In this document: in pieces, positions 36,639 to 43,640 of the stretch
Layout: the number at the start of each line of letters is the position of its first letter
Numbering within the stretch: the first letter of the stretch is position 1
Assembly (NCBI GenBank): GCA_027013225.1
Contig: JALUXU010000052.1
Location: 1-43,640, forward strand
DNA length: 43,640 bases
Direction of reading: 5' to 3'
From: Acidihalobacter sp.
GTDB taxonomy: Bacteria > Pseudomonadota > Gammaproteobacteria > DSM-5130 > Acidihalobacteraceae
The notes under the pieces: model-generated
Database searches by the model: none
The model's input: only the letters and a program-made list of their open reading frames with translations
What the model was told of the DNA's origin: nothing
Made by a program: the position numbers and the translations under genes

Positions 36639-37409
36639 TTATGAACGTATTCCCACGCCTCTATTGAGCAAATTCAGCGCAACGGTAAAAAGAATGAAAA
36701 TAAAGCCAAGAATGATCGCATAGGAAACGCCAAGGGGAATGTCGGAGGTGCCGAGCATGCCTTTTCTGAAGGCGTTTACCATATAAAGAATCGGATTGGC
36801 GAGCGACAACTCTTTCCAGAAGCCAGGGAGTAAGTTGATCGAATAGAACACGCCTCCTAGATAAGTCAGGGGGGTGAGGACGAAGGTCGGCACAATCGAA
36901 ATATCATCAAAACTATTGGCGAAAATCGCATTGATGAAACCGGCCAGAGAGAATAAAGCCGCTGTGAGCAGGGCAATGGTGACCGTGACGGCGATGTTTT
37001 CGACCCATAAATGAGTGAACAGCAGCGAAACCGCGCTCACAGCGATTCCCACCGCCAATCCTCTGGCCATTCCGCCGAGCACATAGCCAAGCAGAATCAG
37101 CCAGTTGGGAACGGGTGAGACGATCAGTTCCTCTACATGGCGACCAAATTTCGCTCCGAAGAATGAGGAAACAACGTTGGAGTAGGAATTGGTGATAACC
37201 GCCATCATCACCAGCCCGGGCACGATAAATTCCATATAACTGTAGCCGTCCATTTTGCCTATGCGGCTACCGATCAAATGGCCAAAGATGATGAAATAGA
37301 GCGATGTGGTGATCACAGGTGGAACGATCGTCTGCACCCAGATCCGGGAGAAACGCAAGACCTCCTTGATCACGATAGTTTTCAGAGCGACGTAATAATA
37401 TTTCAGCAT
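36639..37409 (-). CDS. yadH: ABC-2 type permease, YadH-like
   Basis: A 256-residue inner-membrane protein with six predicted helices and the ABC-2 landmarks VEELIVSPVPNWLILLGYVL and FVLTPLTYLGGVFYSINLLP. The length equals E. coli YadH. It follows the ATPase gene by 20 bp. The transported substrate is unknown; export is inferred from the ABC-2 family. Confidence 0.92.
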   Translation of the reverse strand: MLKYYYVALKTIVIKEVLRFSRIWVQTIVPPVITTSLYFIIFGHLIGSRIGKMDGYSYMEFIVPGLVMMAVITNSYSNVVSSFFGAKFGRHVEELIVSPVPNWLILLGYVLGGMARGLAVGIAVSAVSLLFTHLWVENIAVTVTIALLTAALFSLAGFINAIFANSFDDISIVPTFVLTPLTYLGGVFYSINLLPGFWKELSLANPILYMVNAFRKGMLGTSDIPLGVSYAIILGFIFILFTVALNLLNRGVGIRS

Positions 37410-37429
37410 GGCCGGGATCTCTCTCGGGT

Positions 37430-38380
37430 TCAGTTCCCGACGGGAAGGTTTTTGTTGCTTTGTCTGGCTTCTTCGCCGACCAGCGAGAGGAACAGCTCCT
37501 CAAGTCGATTGCTCTTGTTGCGCATGCTGGCGACGTGTATGCCGAGATCGTTGAGATGGCAAAACAAAGTATTCAGATCGCGATCGCGCGAGATATCGAT
37601 TTCGATCGTACCCGGATCTATAAGGCGAGTGGCATATCCGTCGATAGAGGGGGGATGATCCAAGGTTTCCTCAATATCGAGAATCAGGGTTTCCCGGTCG
37701 AGTTTTGCCAGCAGGCGTTTCATTGATGTGTTTTCTATGATTTCGCCATGGTCGATGATGGCGATATTTCGGCACAGATTTTCCGCCTCTTCGAGGTAAT
37801 GCGTAGTAAGAATAATGGTCGTGCCCAGGGCATTCGCTTCGCGGAGAAAATCCCACATGGAGCGCCGTATTTCTATGTCGACACCCGCGGTGGGTTCATC
37901 CAGGATCAGCAGCCGGGGCTCATGGACCAGTGCTCTGGCGATCATCAGGCGGCGTTTCTGGCCTCCCGAGAGCGAGCGGGCCATTTGGCGGCGCTTTTCC
38001 CATAGATCCAGTTCTTCCAGGTAGCGTTGGGCGCGTCGGCGTGCTTCCCGCCGTTCGATGCCGTAATATCCGGCCTGATTGATGAGGATTTCCTCGACCG
38101 GTTCGAACTGATTGAAGTTGAATTCCTGCGGCACCAGACCAATGCAGCGTTTGGCCTCGTTTTTTTGCGTATCGATATCTTTTCCACAGACGTACACTTT
38201 CCCAGAAGTCTTGTTGACAAGGGTGCTCACGATCCCGATCGTAGTGGATTTGCCGGCGCCATTGGCGCCGAGCAGGGCGAAAAAATCGCCTTCCATGACG
38301 TCGAGATCTATGCCGCGCAAGGCTTCGACCCCATCGCGGTAGACTTTCCATAGATCACGGATGTACAACGCTCGATTCAT
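37430..38380 (-). CDS. yadG: ABC transporter ATP-binding protein, YadG-like
   Basis: A 316-residue ATPase. Walker A is GANGAGKST (38-46), the Q-loop is LVPQEFNFN, the signature is LSGGQKRRL (137-145), Walker B is LLILDEP (157-163), and the switch His is in LTTHYLEEAE. The C-terminal extension of about 90 residues is typical of YadG. I use ATG 38380, where family similarity begins. An in-frame ATG at 38437 is possible; neither has a clear ribosome site. It pairs with the downstream permease. Confidence 0.93.
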   Translation of the reverse strand: MNRALYIRDLWKVYRDGVEALRGIDLDVMEGDFFALLGANGAGKSTTIGIVSTLVNKTSGKVYVCGKDIDTQKNEAKRCIGLVPQEFNFNQFEPVEEILINQAGYYGIERREARRRAQRYLEELDLWEKRRQMARSLSGGQKRRLMIARALVHEPRLLILDEPTAGVDIEIRRSMWDFLREANALGTTIILTTHYLEEAENLCRNIAIIDHGEIIENTSMKRLLAKLDRETLILDIEETLDHPPSIDGYATRLIDPGTIEIDISRDRDLNTLFCHLNDLGIHVASMRNKSNRLEELFLSLVGEEARQSNKNLPVGN

Positions 38381-38467
38381 GAAATCACGGGCCAGAGAAA
38401 AGACATAGAAGTGTAACACGCTCCTTCCCTTTATCATTCACTTGCAAATTCTCCAGAGAGAAAACTG

Positions 38468-39826
38468 ATGACGAAAACGCCTCGATTGCTCGAATGTGTC
38501 ACTGCCACGGATTATCCGAACTGGCTGCAAAAACAACCCGAAAATCTGTGTAACTGGCTGACGGACGCAGGCTTCGAACCCAAGCCGGGCCGCTATTTCA
38601 TCCTTCCCGGCAATGAACCGCTGCGGGTGTTGGCCATCGTGGAGGATTACGCTGACATTTGGGGGTCGGCTGGATTGCCGGATCGTTTGCCTGCCGGCGA
38701 CTACCGTCTGGAGTGGCCGGTGGAGGAGGGGCAGGTCAGCGCGCTGGCGTTGGGATGGGCGCTTGGCGCTTACCGCTTTGATCGCTATCGCCAGAGTGAG
38801 TGCGAGACGCCCTCCATGCTGATCGGGAACGTTCAGGTGCGCGATCGGGTAGAACGCCTTGCCGAAGCAGTCTATCTGGTGCGTGATTTAATCAATACAC
38901 CTGCACAGGACATGGGGCCGGCAGAGCTCGCGCACGCGGCCAGGGAGCTTGCCAGAGATAAAGGGGCGGAATACAAATCCATCGTCGGCGATGATCTGCT
39001 CACTGCCAACTATCCATCCATCCACGCCGTGGGGCGCGCCAGTGCGCGTTCTCCGCGCCTGATCGAGTTACGCTGGGGAGAGACCGGTCACCCGGCTGTC
39101 ACTCTGGTCGGGAAGGGCGTGTGCTTCGACAGCGGCGGACTCGACCTCAAGAACGCCAGCGGCATGCGGCTGATGAAAAAGGATATGGGCGGAGCCGCCC
39201 ACGTCTTGGGGCTGGCCAAGCGAATCATGGATGAGAAATTGCCTGTGCGCCTGAGAGTATTGATACCTGCTGTCGAAAATGTGGTTTCCGGCGATGCCTT
39301 TCGCCCGGGTGATGTGATTCGTACCCGCAAGGGGATCACCGTGGAGGTGGATAATACCGATGCCGAAGGCCGTTTGGTGCTAGCGGACGCCCTCGCGGCA
39401 GCAGCGGAAGAATCGCCACAATTGATCATCGATTTTGCGACCCTCACTGGCGCGGCGCGGGTGGCGCTTGGCACTGAGCTGCCGGCTTTTTTCACCCATA
39501 ACGACGCTTTGGCTGAAGCGCTTTTAGAATATGCCCGAAAAGTTCAGGATCCGGTGTGGCGCCTGCCTTTGTTCGAGGATTATCGCCATCTTTTAGAGAG
39601 CCGGATTGCGGATATGGTCAATAGCGCCTCGACAGGATTTGGCGGAGCGATCACCGCCGCGTTGTTTCTGGATGAGTTCGTGCCCAGAGAGATCGACTGG
39701 ATTCATCTTGACATCATGGCCTGGAATCAGCGGGCCCGCCCAGGCCGTCCCCGCGGCGGTGAAGCGATGGGCCTTAGGGCAGTTTATGCCGTTCTGGAGA
39801 AGAAGTTCGGGAAAAGGTCGGCGTGA
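38468..39826 (+). CDS. M17 leucyl aminopeptidase family protein
   Basis: A 452-residue cytoplasmic metallopeptidase removing N-terminal residues from peptides. The C-terminal catalytic domain has the two-metal site: GKGVCFDSGGLDLKNASGMR, KKDMGGAAHVLG and the signature NTDAEGRLVLADAL. The N-terminal domain is shorter than in PepA, so it is nearer the PepB-like or unnamed M17 subgroup. It is divergent from the yadGH pair and overlaps dusA by GTGA. Confidence 0.93.
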   Translation: MTKTPRLLECVTATDYPNWLQKQPENLCNWLTDAGFEPKPGRYFILPGNEPLRVLAIVEDYADIWGSAGLPDRLPAGDYRLEWPVEEGQVSALALGWALGAYRFDRYRQSECETPSMLIGNVQVRDRVERLAEAVYLVRDLINTPAQDMGPAELAHAARELARDKGAEYKSIVGDDLLTANYPSIHAVGRASARSPRLIELRWGETGHPAVTLVGKGVCFDSGGLDLKNASGMRLMKKDMGGAAHVLGLAKRIMDEKLPVRLRVLIPAVENVVSGDAFRPGDVIRTRKGITVEVDNTDAEGRLVLADALAAAAEESPQLIIDFATLTGAARVALGTELPAFFTHNDALAEALLEYARKVQDPVWRLPLFEDYRHLLESRIADMVNSASTGFGGAITAALFLDEFVPREIDWIHLDIMAWNQRARPGRPRGGEAMGLRAVYAVLEKKFGKRSA

Positions 39827-40857
39827 GCGCGAAAAAGTTGAATCGGCGCTTGAGCGTGGCGCCGATGATGGATTATACGGATCGCCACGCACGATATTTG
39901 TGGCGGCTAATCAGTCGCCACACCCTCCTCTATACGGAGATGATTACCTCTGCTGCTTTGCTCCATGGGGATGTTTCTCGCCTGTTGGCTCATCATCCCG
40001 ATGAGCGCCCCGTAGCTTTGCAACTCGGCGGTTCCGATCCGCGAACGATGGCTGAAGCCGCTCGCTTGGGAGTGGAGTTTGCCTACGACGAAATCAATGT
40101 CAATGTCGGTTGTCCTAGCGACAGAGTGCGTTCCGGGCGCTTCGGCGCTTGTTTGATGGCGGAACCCAAGACAGTGGCCGATTGCGTCGAGGCCATCCGG
40201 AGGGCTGTGGATGTGCCGGTGACGGTCAAGACTCGCCTGGGCATCGATCATCACGACAGCTACGATTTTTTGCGTCAATTCATAGCCACGGTGCAAGCGG
40301 GTGGAGGTGAGGTTTTCATCGTCCATGCCCGCAAGGCTTGGCTTCAGGGGTTGAGCCCCAAGGAGAATCGCGAGATTCCGCCCCTGGATTATGAGCAGGT
40401 GTACCGCCTGAAGAAAGACTTCCCGGAACTCGAGATCAGCGTCAATGGCGGGATTCGCTCGCTGAATGAAGCCATGCGGCATTTGCAGCATGTCGATGGC
40501 GTGATGATCGGTCGGGCCGTGTTCGATAATCCGTGGATGCTGGCCGAGGCGGATCGAAAGATTTTCGGCGGTGATTCAGAATCGCCAGAAAGAAGCGATG
40601 TTGTCTCCATATATACTGAATATTGCCGTCGTGAAATGGAGCAAGGGGTACGCATGACCGAGTTGATCCGCCCCTTGATGGGGCTTGCCTATGGATTGCC
40701 GGGCGCACGCCGTTTCAGGCATGACCTCAGCCAGCAGGCCAGACGGCCGGATGCATCGCCAGTTAGGATAGTGCGTGCTTGGGAAGCGCTCGAGGCGAAT
40801 ATCACAGGGGGGGGAAGCTATAAAGTTTTTGAAACGGATGAATCTGGAGCAGGCTGA
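39823..40857 (+). CDS. dusA: tRNA-dihydrouridine synthase A
   Basis: A 344-residue flavoenzyme that reduces uridines in the tRNA D-loop (U20/U20a in E. coli). Seen are the start SVAPMMDYTDRHARYLWRLI, GGSDP, catalytic Cys97 in NVNVGCPSDRVRSGRFGACL, the FMN-binding FIVHARKAWLQG and VNGGIR with GVMIGRA. The start is GTG 39823, overlapping the aminopeptidase stop. Its last 56 bp overlap the convergent phosphatase gene. Confidence 0.96.
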   Translation: MSAKKLNRRLSVAPMMDYTDRHARYLWRLISRHTLLYTEMITSAALLHGDVSRLLAHHPDERPVALQLGGSDPRTMAEAARLGVEFAYDEINVNVGCPSDRVRSGRFGACLMAEPKTVADCVEAIRRAVDVPVTVKTRLGIDHHDSYDFLRQFIATVQAGGGEVFIVHARKAWLQGLSPKENREIPPLDYEQVYRLKKDFPELEISVNGGIRSLNEAMRHLQHVDGVMIGRAVFDNPWMLAEADRKIFGGDSESPERSDVVSIYTEYCRREMEQGVRMTELIRPLMGLAYGLPGARRFRHDLSQQARRPDASPVRIVRAWEALEANITGGGSYKVFETDESGAG

Positions 40858-41590
40858 GAGCGGCAGTGGGATATGCAGGAGCGTAGGCGGCGCCGCTATC
40901 CAAAAAACACACGTTGGCAACGCAGCTGGCTGTTTCTACAGGAGTATGTCCAACCACTAGCAGGTTCAAGCCATCGACCGGGAGAGGAGGGTGTCCATTT
41001 TGAAATTGATTGATTCGATGACGCGACCAAAGTGCGTATTCCTGCAGGTATTTGTTTTTCGGCAAGTCGGCAACGAAACTATCCCAGTCATAATCAGAGG
41101 GGATATCGGCGTGGACAACGCCGATGCGGCCGTTTTCCGTGTCGGTCTCCATGGTAAAGGGCAGCTTTGAGAAAGCCTGGTAAAGCGCTTCCCGAGCCTT
41201 TGCATCGAGTGACAGCCACCACTCAGCACCCGCCCGTACGAGCCAGGCTATATCGGCTTCCAGGAGATCACTGTTTTCTAGAAAAATGGCTTCATGATTT
41301 CCGCGTACAGAAAAAAACCAGGGTTGCGCCAGTAATTCAAGCGCTCGATGGGACTCGGGGCCGCGGTCTATGAGATCGCCCACGCTTAGCAAGCGATCCC
41401 GCGCGGGGTCGAATACAAGACTTTCCATCGCTTTTTCAAGCCAGGCGAACTGGCCATGTAAATCGCCCACGCAAAAATCTCTTCCCGCAAGGTTTTGGGG
41501 TAGGGTGAGATGATGGCGGTATTCGTTTGGTGATGATTGCATGGACGAGGGGTTACTTGTACGAGCAGGGGGATGAGACTCATACATCAT
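40802..41590 (-). CDS. PrpA/ApaH-like metallophosphatase
   Basis: A 262-residue calcineurin-like phosphoesterase with all metal motifs: GDLHGQF, GDLIDRG, GNHE, VVHAD and VGHTP. The spacing and SVGDLIDRGPESHRALELLA resemble PrpA-type protein phosphatases (lambda phosphatase group), and less so diadenosine tetraphosphatase. The first 35 residues are Pro/Ser-rich and not conserved, so translation may begin at the ATG at 41542. Its 3' end overlaps dusA by 56 bp. Confidence 0.88.
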   Translation of the reverse strand: MMYESHPPARTSNPSSMQSSPNEYRHHLTLPQNLAGRDFCVGDLHGQFAWLEKAMESLVFDPARDRLLSVGDLIDRGPESHRALELLAQPWFFSVRGNHEAIFLENSDLLEADIAWLVRAGAEWWLSLDAKAREALYQAFSKLPFTMETDTENGRIGVVHADIPSDYDWDSFVADLPKNKYLQEYALWSRHRINQFQNGHPPLPVDGLNLLVVGHTPVETASCVANVCFLDSGAAYAPAYPTAALSLLQIHPFQKLYSFPPL

Positions 41591-41653
41591 AATGCAATTA
41601 TGCGGTTTGCGCCGGAGAGCAAAGAGCCACGCCTTGATTGCATGTAAAAGTCG

Positions 41654-42019
41654 ATGTGGATATTGAAGATGACAGAAGAGTTACAAGCTTTCAGACCGCA
41701 GCTGGCGCAAATCGTTGCCGTCATTCATCAGGCCACGGCTTTGATCGCCGTACTGAGTTTCGCCGGTTACGGTCTTGCCGTCTGGCTGTGGTTTTCCGCT
41801 CAGCCCTGGTTGGGCCTAGGCATCGCCACGGTGAGTTATCTTTTTTTTCGTCTGTATCCCTTGTTGTCGATACAGTGGGCGCGCTGGCGTCTGGCGGATG
41901 ATGAGATGGCAAGGCGGGCGTTCGCCGCCTTGGAAAAGGCCTGGGAAAAGCGCTCCAGGCGAACGGTGCTGATGGAGGTGGATGCCTGGCTGCGGCAAAC
42001 TTCAGAGAACGACGGATAG
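41654..42019 (+). CDS. Small predicted membrane protein of unknown function
   Basis: A 121-residue protein (or 116 from ATG 41669). Two hydrophobic helices, about 29-48 (LIAVLSFAGYGLAVWLWFSA) and 52-70, are followed by a basic, Arg-rich cytoplasmic tail of about 50 residues. I do not recognise a family. Codon pattern and length suggest a real gene, but no clear ribosome site is seen. The last 18 bp overlap convergent cyaY. Confidence 0.6.
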   Translation: MWILKMTEELQAFRPQLAQIVAVIHQATALIAVLSFAGYGLAVWLWFSAQPWLGLGIATVSYLFFRLYPLLSIQWARWRLADDEMARRAFAALEKAWEKRSRRTVLMEVDAWLRQTSENDG

Positions 42020-42325
42020 GCCGGTTTGTTTGCTGAGGATGCGGCTGAGCACGGCAAACAATTCTTCCTCGGTTCGGTCATCGAGCCAGGCATCTTTTAG
42101 CGGATCGTAATTGAAATGGGCAGGGCCTTCCGGAGAGGCCAACCAGAGTTGCCGAGCCGCTTCCTGTCGATTGAGGATGAGCACACTGCCATCATCGAAC
42201 TCCAGAGTGAGTACGCCGTCGACGAGGTCAAAATCCAGATCACTCAAATCCTCATTGCCGCTCAGTCGCTCAAGTATGTCTTCCACTGCCTTATCGGCGA
42301 GCAAGGGAAAAGGGGTGTCGTTCAT
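42002..42325 (-). CDS. cyaY: Frataxin homologue CyaY
   Basis: A 107-residue iron-binding regulator of Fe-S cluster assembly. The acidic first helix (ADKAVEDILERLSGNEDLSD) and the sheet sequences GVLTLEFDDGSVLILNRQ, RQLWLASPEG and HFNYDPLKDAWLD are characteristic. GGAG lies 7 nt before ATG 42325. It is followed upstream on the same strand by the DUF423 gene. Confidence 0.96.
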   Translation of the reverse strand: MNDTPFPLLADKAVEDILERLSGNEDLSDLDFDLVDGVLTLEFDDGSVLILNRQEAARQLWLASPEGPAHFNYDPLKDAWLDDRTEEELFAVLSRILSKQTGLSVVL

Positions 42326-42341
42326 GTTAGTCTCCAGCGAT

Positions 42342-42749
42342 TCAAGGGCGGCTTAACAGTATGCCGATAAAATAGAGCAGCCAGGCCAATATGAAGGATG
42401 AGCCGCCGAAAGGAGTGATAATCTCTACGGCGTGCCAGGCAAAAAAAGTACTCAGATAAAGGCTGCCGCAAAATAGGATGACTCCAAGAAACATTAGCCA
42501 TCCCGCGGCGCGCAACCAGCCGCGCGCCGACAGATGCGCCATGCTCATCCCAATGGCAATCAATCCCAGCGCATGATAGAACTGATAACGAACGGCAATC
42601 TCATAGATGGAATAAATCCTATGTGAATCATCCAAGTGGACGAGATGCGCACCCAAAGCGCCGAGAATAACGCCTAACATGCCCAAAAAAGCGCCTAGCG
42701 CCACAAATGTCTTGTCGATGCCGACGTTTCTCGATAATTCATGTCTCAT
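42342..42749 (-). CDS. DUF423 family membrane protein
   Basis: A 135-residue inner-membrane protein with four helices. DUF423 features are LGAFLGMLGVILGALGAHLV, RYQFYHALGLIAIGMS, LFCGSLYLSTFF and TPFGGSSFILAWL. The role of this family is not established; E. coli YgdD belongs to it. The start at 42749 lacks a strong ribosome site. It ends 16 bp before cyaY. Confidence 0.9.
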   Translation of the reverse strand: MRHELSRNVGIDKTFVALGAFLGMLGVILGALGAHLVHLDDSHRIYSIYEIAVRYQFYHALGLIAIGMSMAHLSARGWLRAAGWLMFLGVILFCGSLYLSTFFAWHAVEIITPFGGSSFILAWLLYFIGILLSRP

Positions 42750-42806
42750 ATGGGGTAATCAGCTCTCATCGGAGTGAATCAGCTCATCGGGCCGCCAGCC
42801 CATGCT

Positions 42807-43082
42807 TTACGCTCGTTCAATGGCTTCACGGTGAATACGTTCATGTAGCTGACGCAATTCTTCCGGCAAGTTACTGACCCTGTAGCCACATTCTTCCCAT
42901 TTGCTTGAGGTTTGGTCATACAAGAGTTGCAACGGCCCCGCCGTCCAGCCCTCGCAGGTTTGAGATTCTGGAATCAGGCCGAATATCCATGCGTCTTTTA
43001 CGATGGATCCGGTGGGGGTCATGCCGCCGAATTCGTCATTGTAGATGCCGACGTAGGTTTTTTGTCTGCGAGTCATCTTCAT
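42807..43082 (-). CDS. Conserved small protein of unknown function
   Basis: A 91-residue soluble protein: YVGIYNDEFGGMTPTGSIVK, DAWIFGLIPESQTCEGW and LPEELRQLHERIHREAIERA. I recall similar proteins in sulfur-oxidising and related proteobacteria, but know no function. It has no signal or membrane segment. Two cysteines (CEGW and EECGY) and three Trp are notable. AGGG precedes ATG 43082. The IS copy starts 117 bp upstream and may have altered its promoter. Confidence 0.75.
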   Translation of the reverse strand: MKMTRRQKTYVGIYNDEFGGMTPTGSIVKDAWIFGLIPESQTCEGWTAGPLQLLYDQTSSKWEECGYRVSNLPEELRQLHERIHREAIERA

Positions 43083-43242
43083 GCGTCCCTAAAGAGATCA
43101 ACGTAACTTTGAGTTTATGAATGCGCTGCATGTTACCAGAGGAATGCCGCCACGCGATGAAGAAAGAACCTGGCACGGTATATACGGACGAATGAGAGAT
43201 GACCAGGTTCAGACACATGTGAGACGTAGAAGGGATAAGGAA

Positions 43243-43295
43243 GGGGCCTCATTTCCGGGTGTTGTTGATAAACCGGAAGAGGAGGCCCCGAGATG
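43243..43295 (+). promoter_or_regulatory. Hairpin hiding the IS transposase ribosome site
   Basis: GGGGCCTCATTTCCGG (43243-43258) can pair with CCGGAAGAGGAGGCCCC (43273-43289), leaving a 14-base loop. The right arm contains the ribosome site GAGGAGG (43279-43285), 7 nt before ATG 43293. Message started outside the element would include both arms and fold the ribosome site away, a known way for IS elements to avoid activation by neighbouring promoters. Confidence 0.55.
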
Positions 43296-43640
43296 AAGGT
43301 GTTTGGCCTTCAAGGCGAAATCATGCGGTCGGCTCGCCTGGCAGACAAGATGCTTGATGATCCCGAGGTGGTTTTTCGTCTCCGGCCGCTGGAGCGGTTC
43401 GAGCGGCTGCGAAAGCGGCATGGCCTGACGGCGGCCCAGGCGGCGGAGATTCTGGGGATGAGCCGGGCCACCCTGTACCGCTGGCATCGTCGTCTGACAG
43501 AGGCGGGCCCCTTGGGTCTGAGATCCCGTTCCCGCCGCCCGCGGCGTGTTCGGCGGCGTCCCTGGGCGCGGCGTGCGCCCTATGGACTGAAGGGTGAGCG
43601 CCCGGGGACCTGGTACAGGTGGATGTCTTGCACGTGCACC
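43293..43640 (+). pseudogene. IS481-like transposase N-terminal part, truncated by window end
   Basis: The frame is open to the edge. Residues 25-50 here read normally as a helix-turn-helix region (FERLRKRHGLTAAQAAEILG, then MSRATLYRWHRRL), showing what the left copy has lost by frameshift. After the arginine-rich RSRSRRPRRVRRRP the protein jumps to ARRAPYGLKGERPG, the same internal deletion as the left copy. The catalytic domain would follow in the -1 frame beyond the window. Confidence 0.75.

Larger units (their letters stand above)
43200..43640 (+). mobile_element. IS481-like insertion sequence, right copy, cut by window end
   Basis: From 43256 the sequence matches the left copy from base 1, in the same orientation, until the window stops. 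Differences cluster within the first 230 bp of the shared stretch, including the left copy's extra 3 bases. The terminal repeat starts near 43200 with TGACCAGGTTCAG. It shares the same internal transposase deletion as the left copy. GAACCTGG at 43166-43173, just outside, is an inverted copy of part of the terminal repeat and may be chance. Confidence 0.85.

Noticed and set aside
1-43640. Circular replicon, because the ends match
   Set aside because: The terminal stretches are similar but not identical (substitutions plus a 3-base length difference), and the content is chromosomal core genes. Two IS copies explain it better.

Overview
The window looks like a piece of a gammaproteobacterial chromosome of moderate GC. 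The hflD-mnmA-nudJ / icd / clpS-clpA / infA order, the fabD-fabG-acpP-fabF-pabC-mltG-tmk-holB-pilZ block, dusA and cyaY are all typical of that class. I cannot name the genus. Start codons are often GTG or TTG, and many genes are coupled by ATGA or TTGA overlaps.

Region 1 (1-9900) is accessory DNA. It begins with a copy of an IS481-like element whose transposase has lost an internal block. This copy ends 5 bp before the promoter of a tRNA-Thr(TGT) gene. Beyond the tRNA lie remnants of a two-gene AAA-ATPase / subtilase (S8) module, possibly an old defence cassette. Next come a further unrecognised gene fragment on the minus strand and an AT-rich control region. An RND efflux system follows, made of two different periplasmic adaptors, a permease and a convergent outer-membrane factor. 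An IS110-family transposase remnant closes the island.

Region 2 (9900-17770, all minus strand) reads in the order HlyD adaptor, double-ATPase, two ABC-2 permeases (a YbhGFSR-like exporter), OmpR-type response regulator, histidine kinase, PepSY periplasmic protein. This suggests a sense-and-export unit. A perfect 10-bp inverted repeat with its arms 58 bp apart sits in front of it.

Region 3 (17967-27653) is core metabolism and protein quality control: acnA, hflD, mnmA, nudJ, then divergent icd, clpS, clpA and convergent infA.

Region 4 (27855-36581) is one long plus-strand series: fatty-acid synthesis (fabD, fabG, acpP, fabF), p-aminobenzoate synthesis (pabB, pabC), mltG, tmk, holB and a PilZ protein. 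The acpP leader has a possible attenuator.

Region 5 (36639-43082) holds a YadG/YadH-like ABC exporter, an M17 aminopeptidase, dusA, a PrpA-like phosphatase, a small membrane protein, cyaY, a DUF423 protein and a conserved unknown. A second, incomplete copy of the first IS, in the same orientation, runs off the right end. Both window ends therefore lie inside copies of one repeat, which is a likely assembly boundary.

No CRISPR array, rRNA, prophage or intact new defence system was found. The best candidates for something undescribed are the split-adaptor RND pump, the two-component/PepSY/exporter unit and the decayed AAA/S8 pair.
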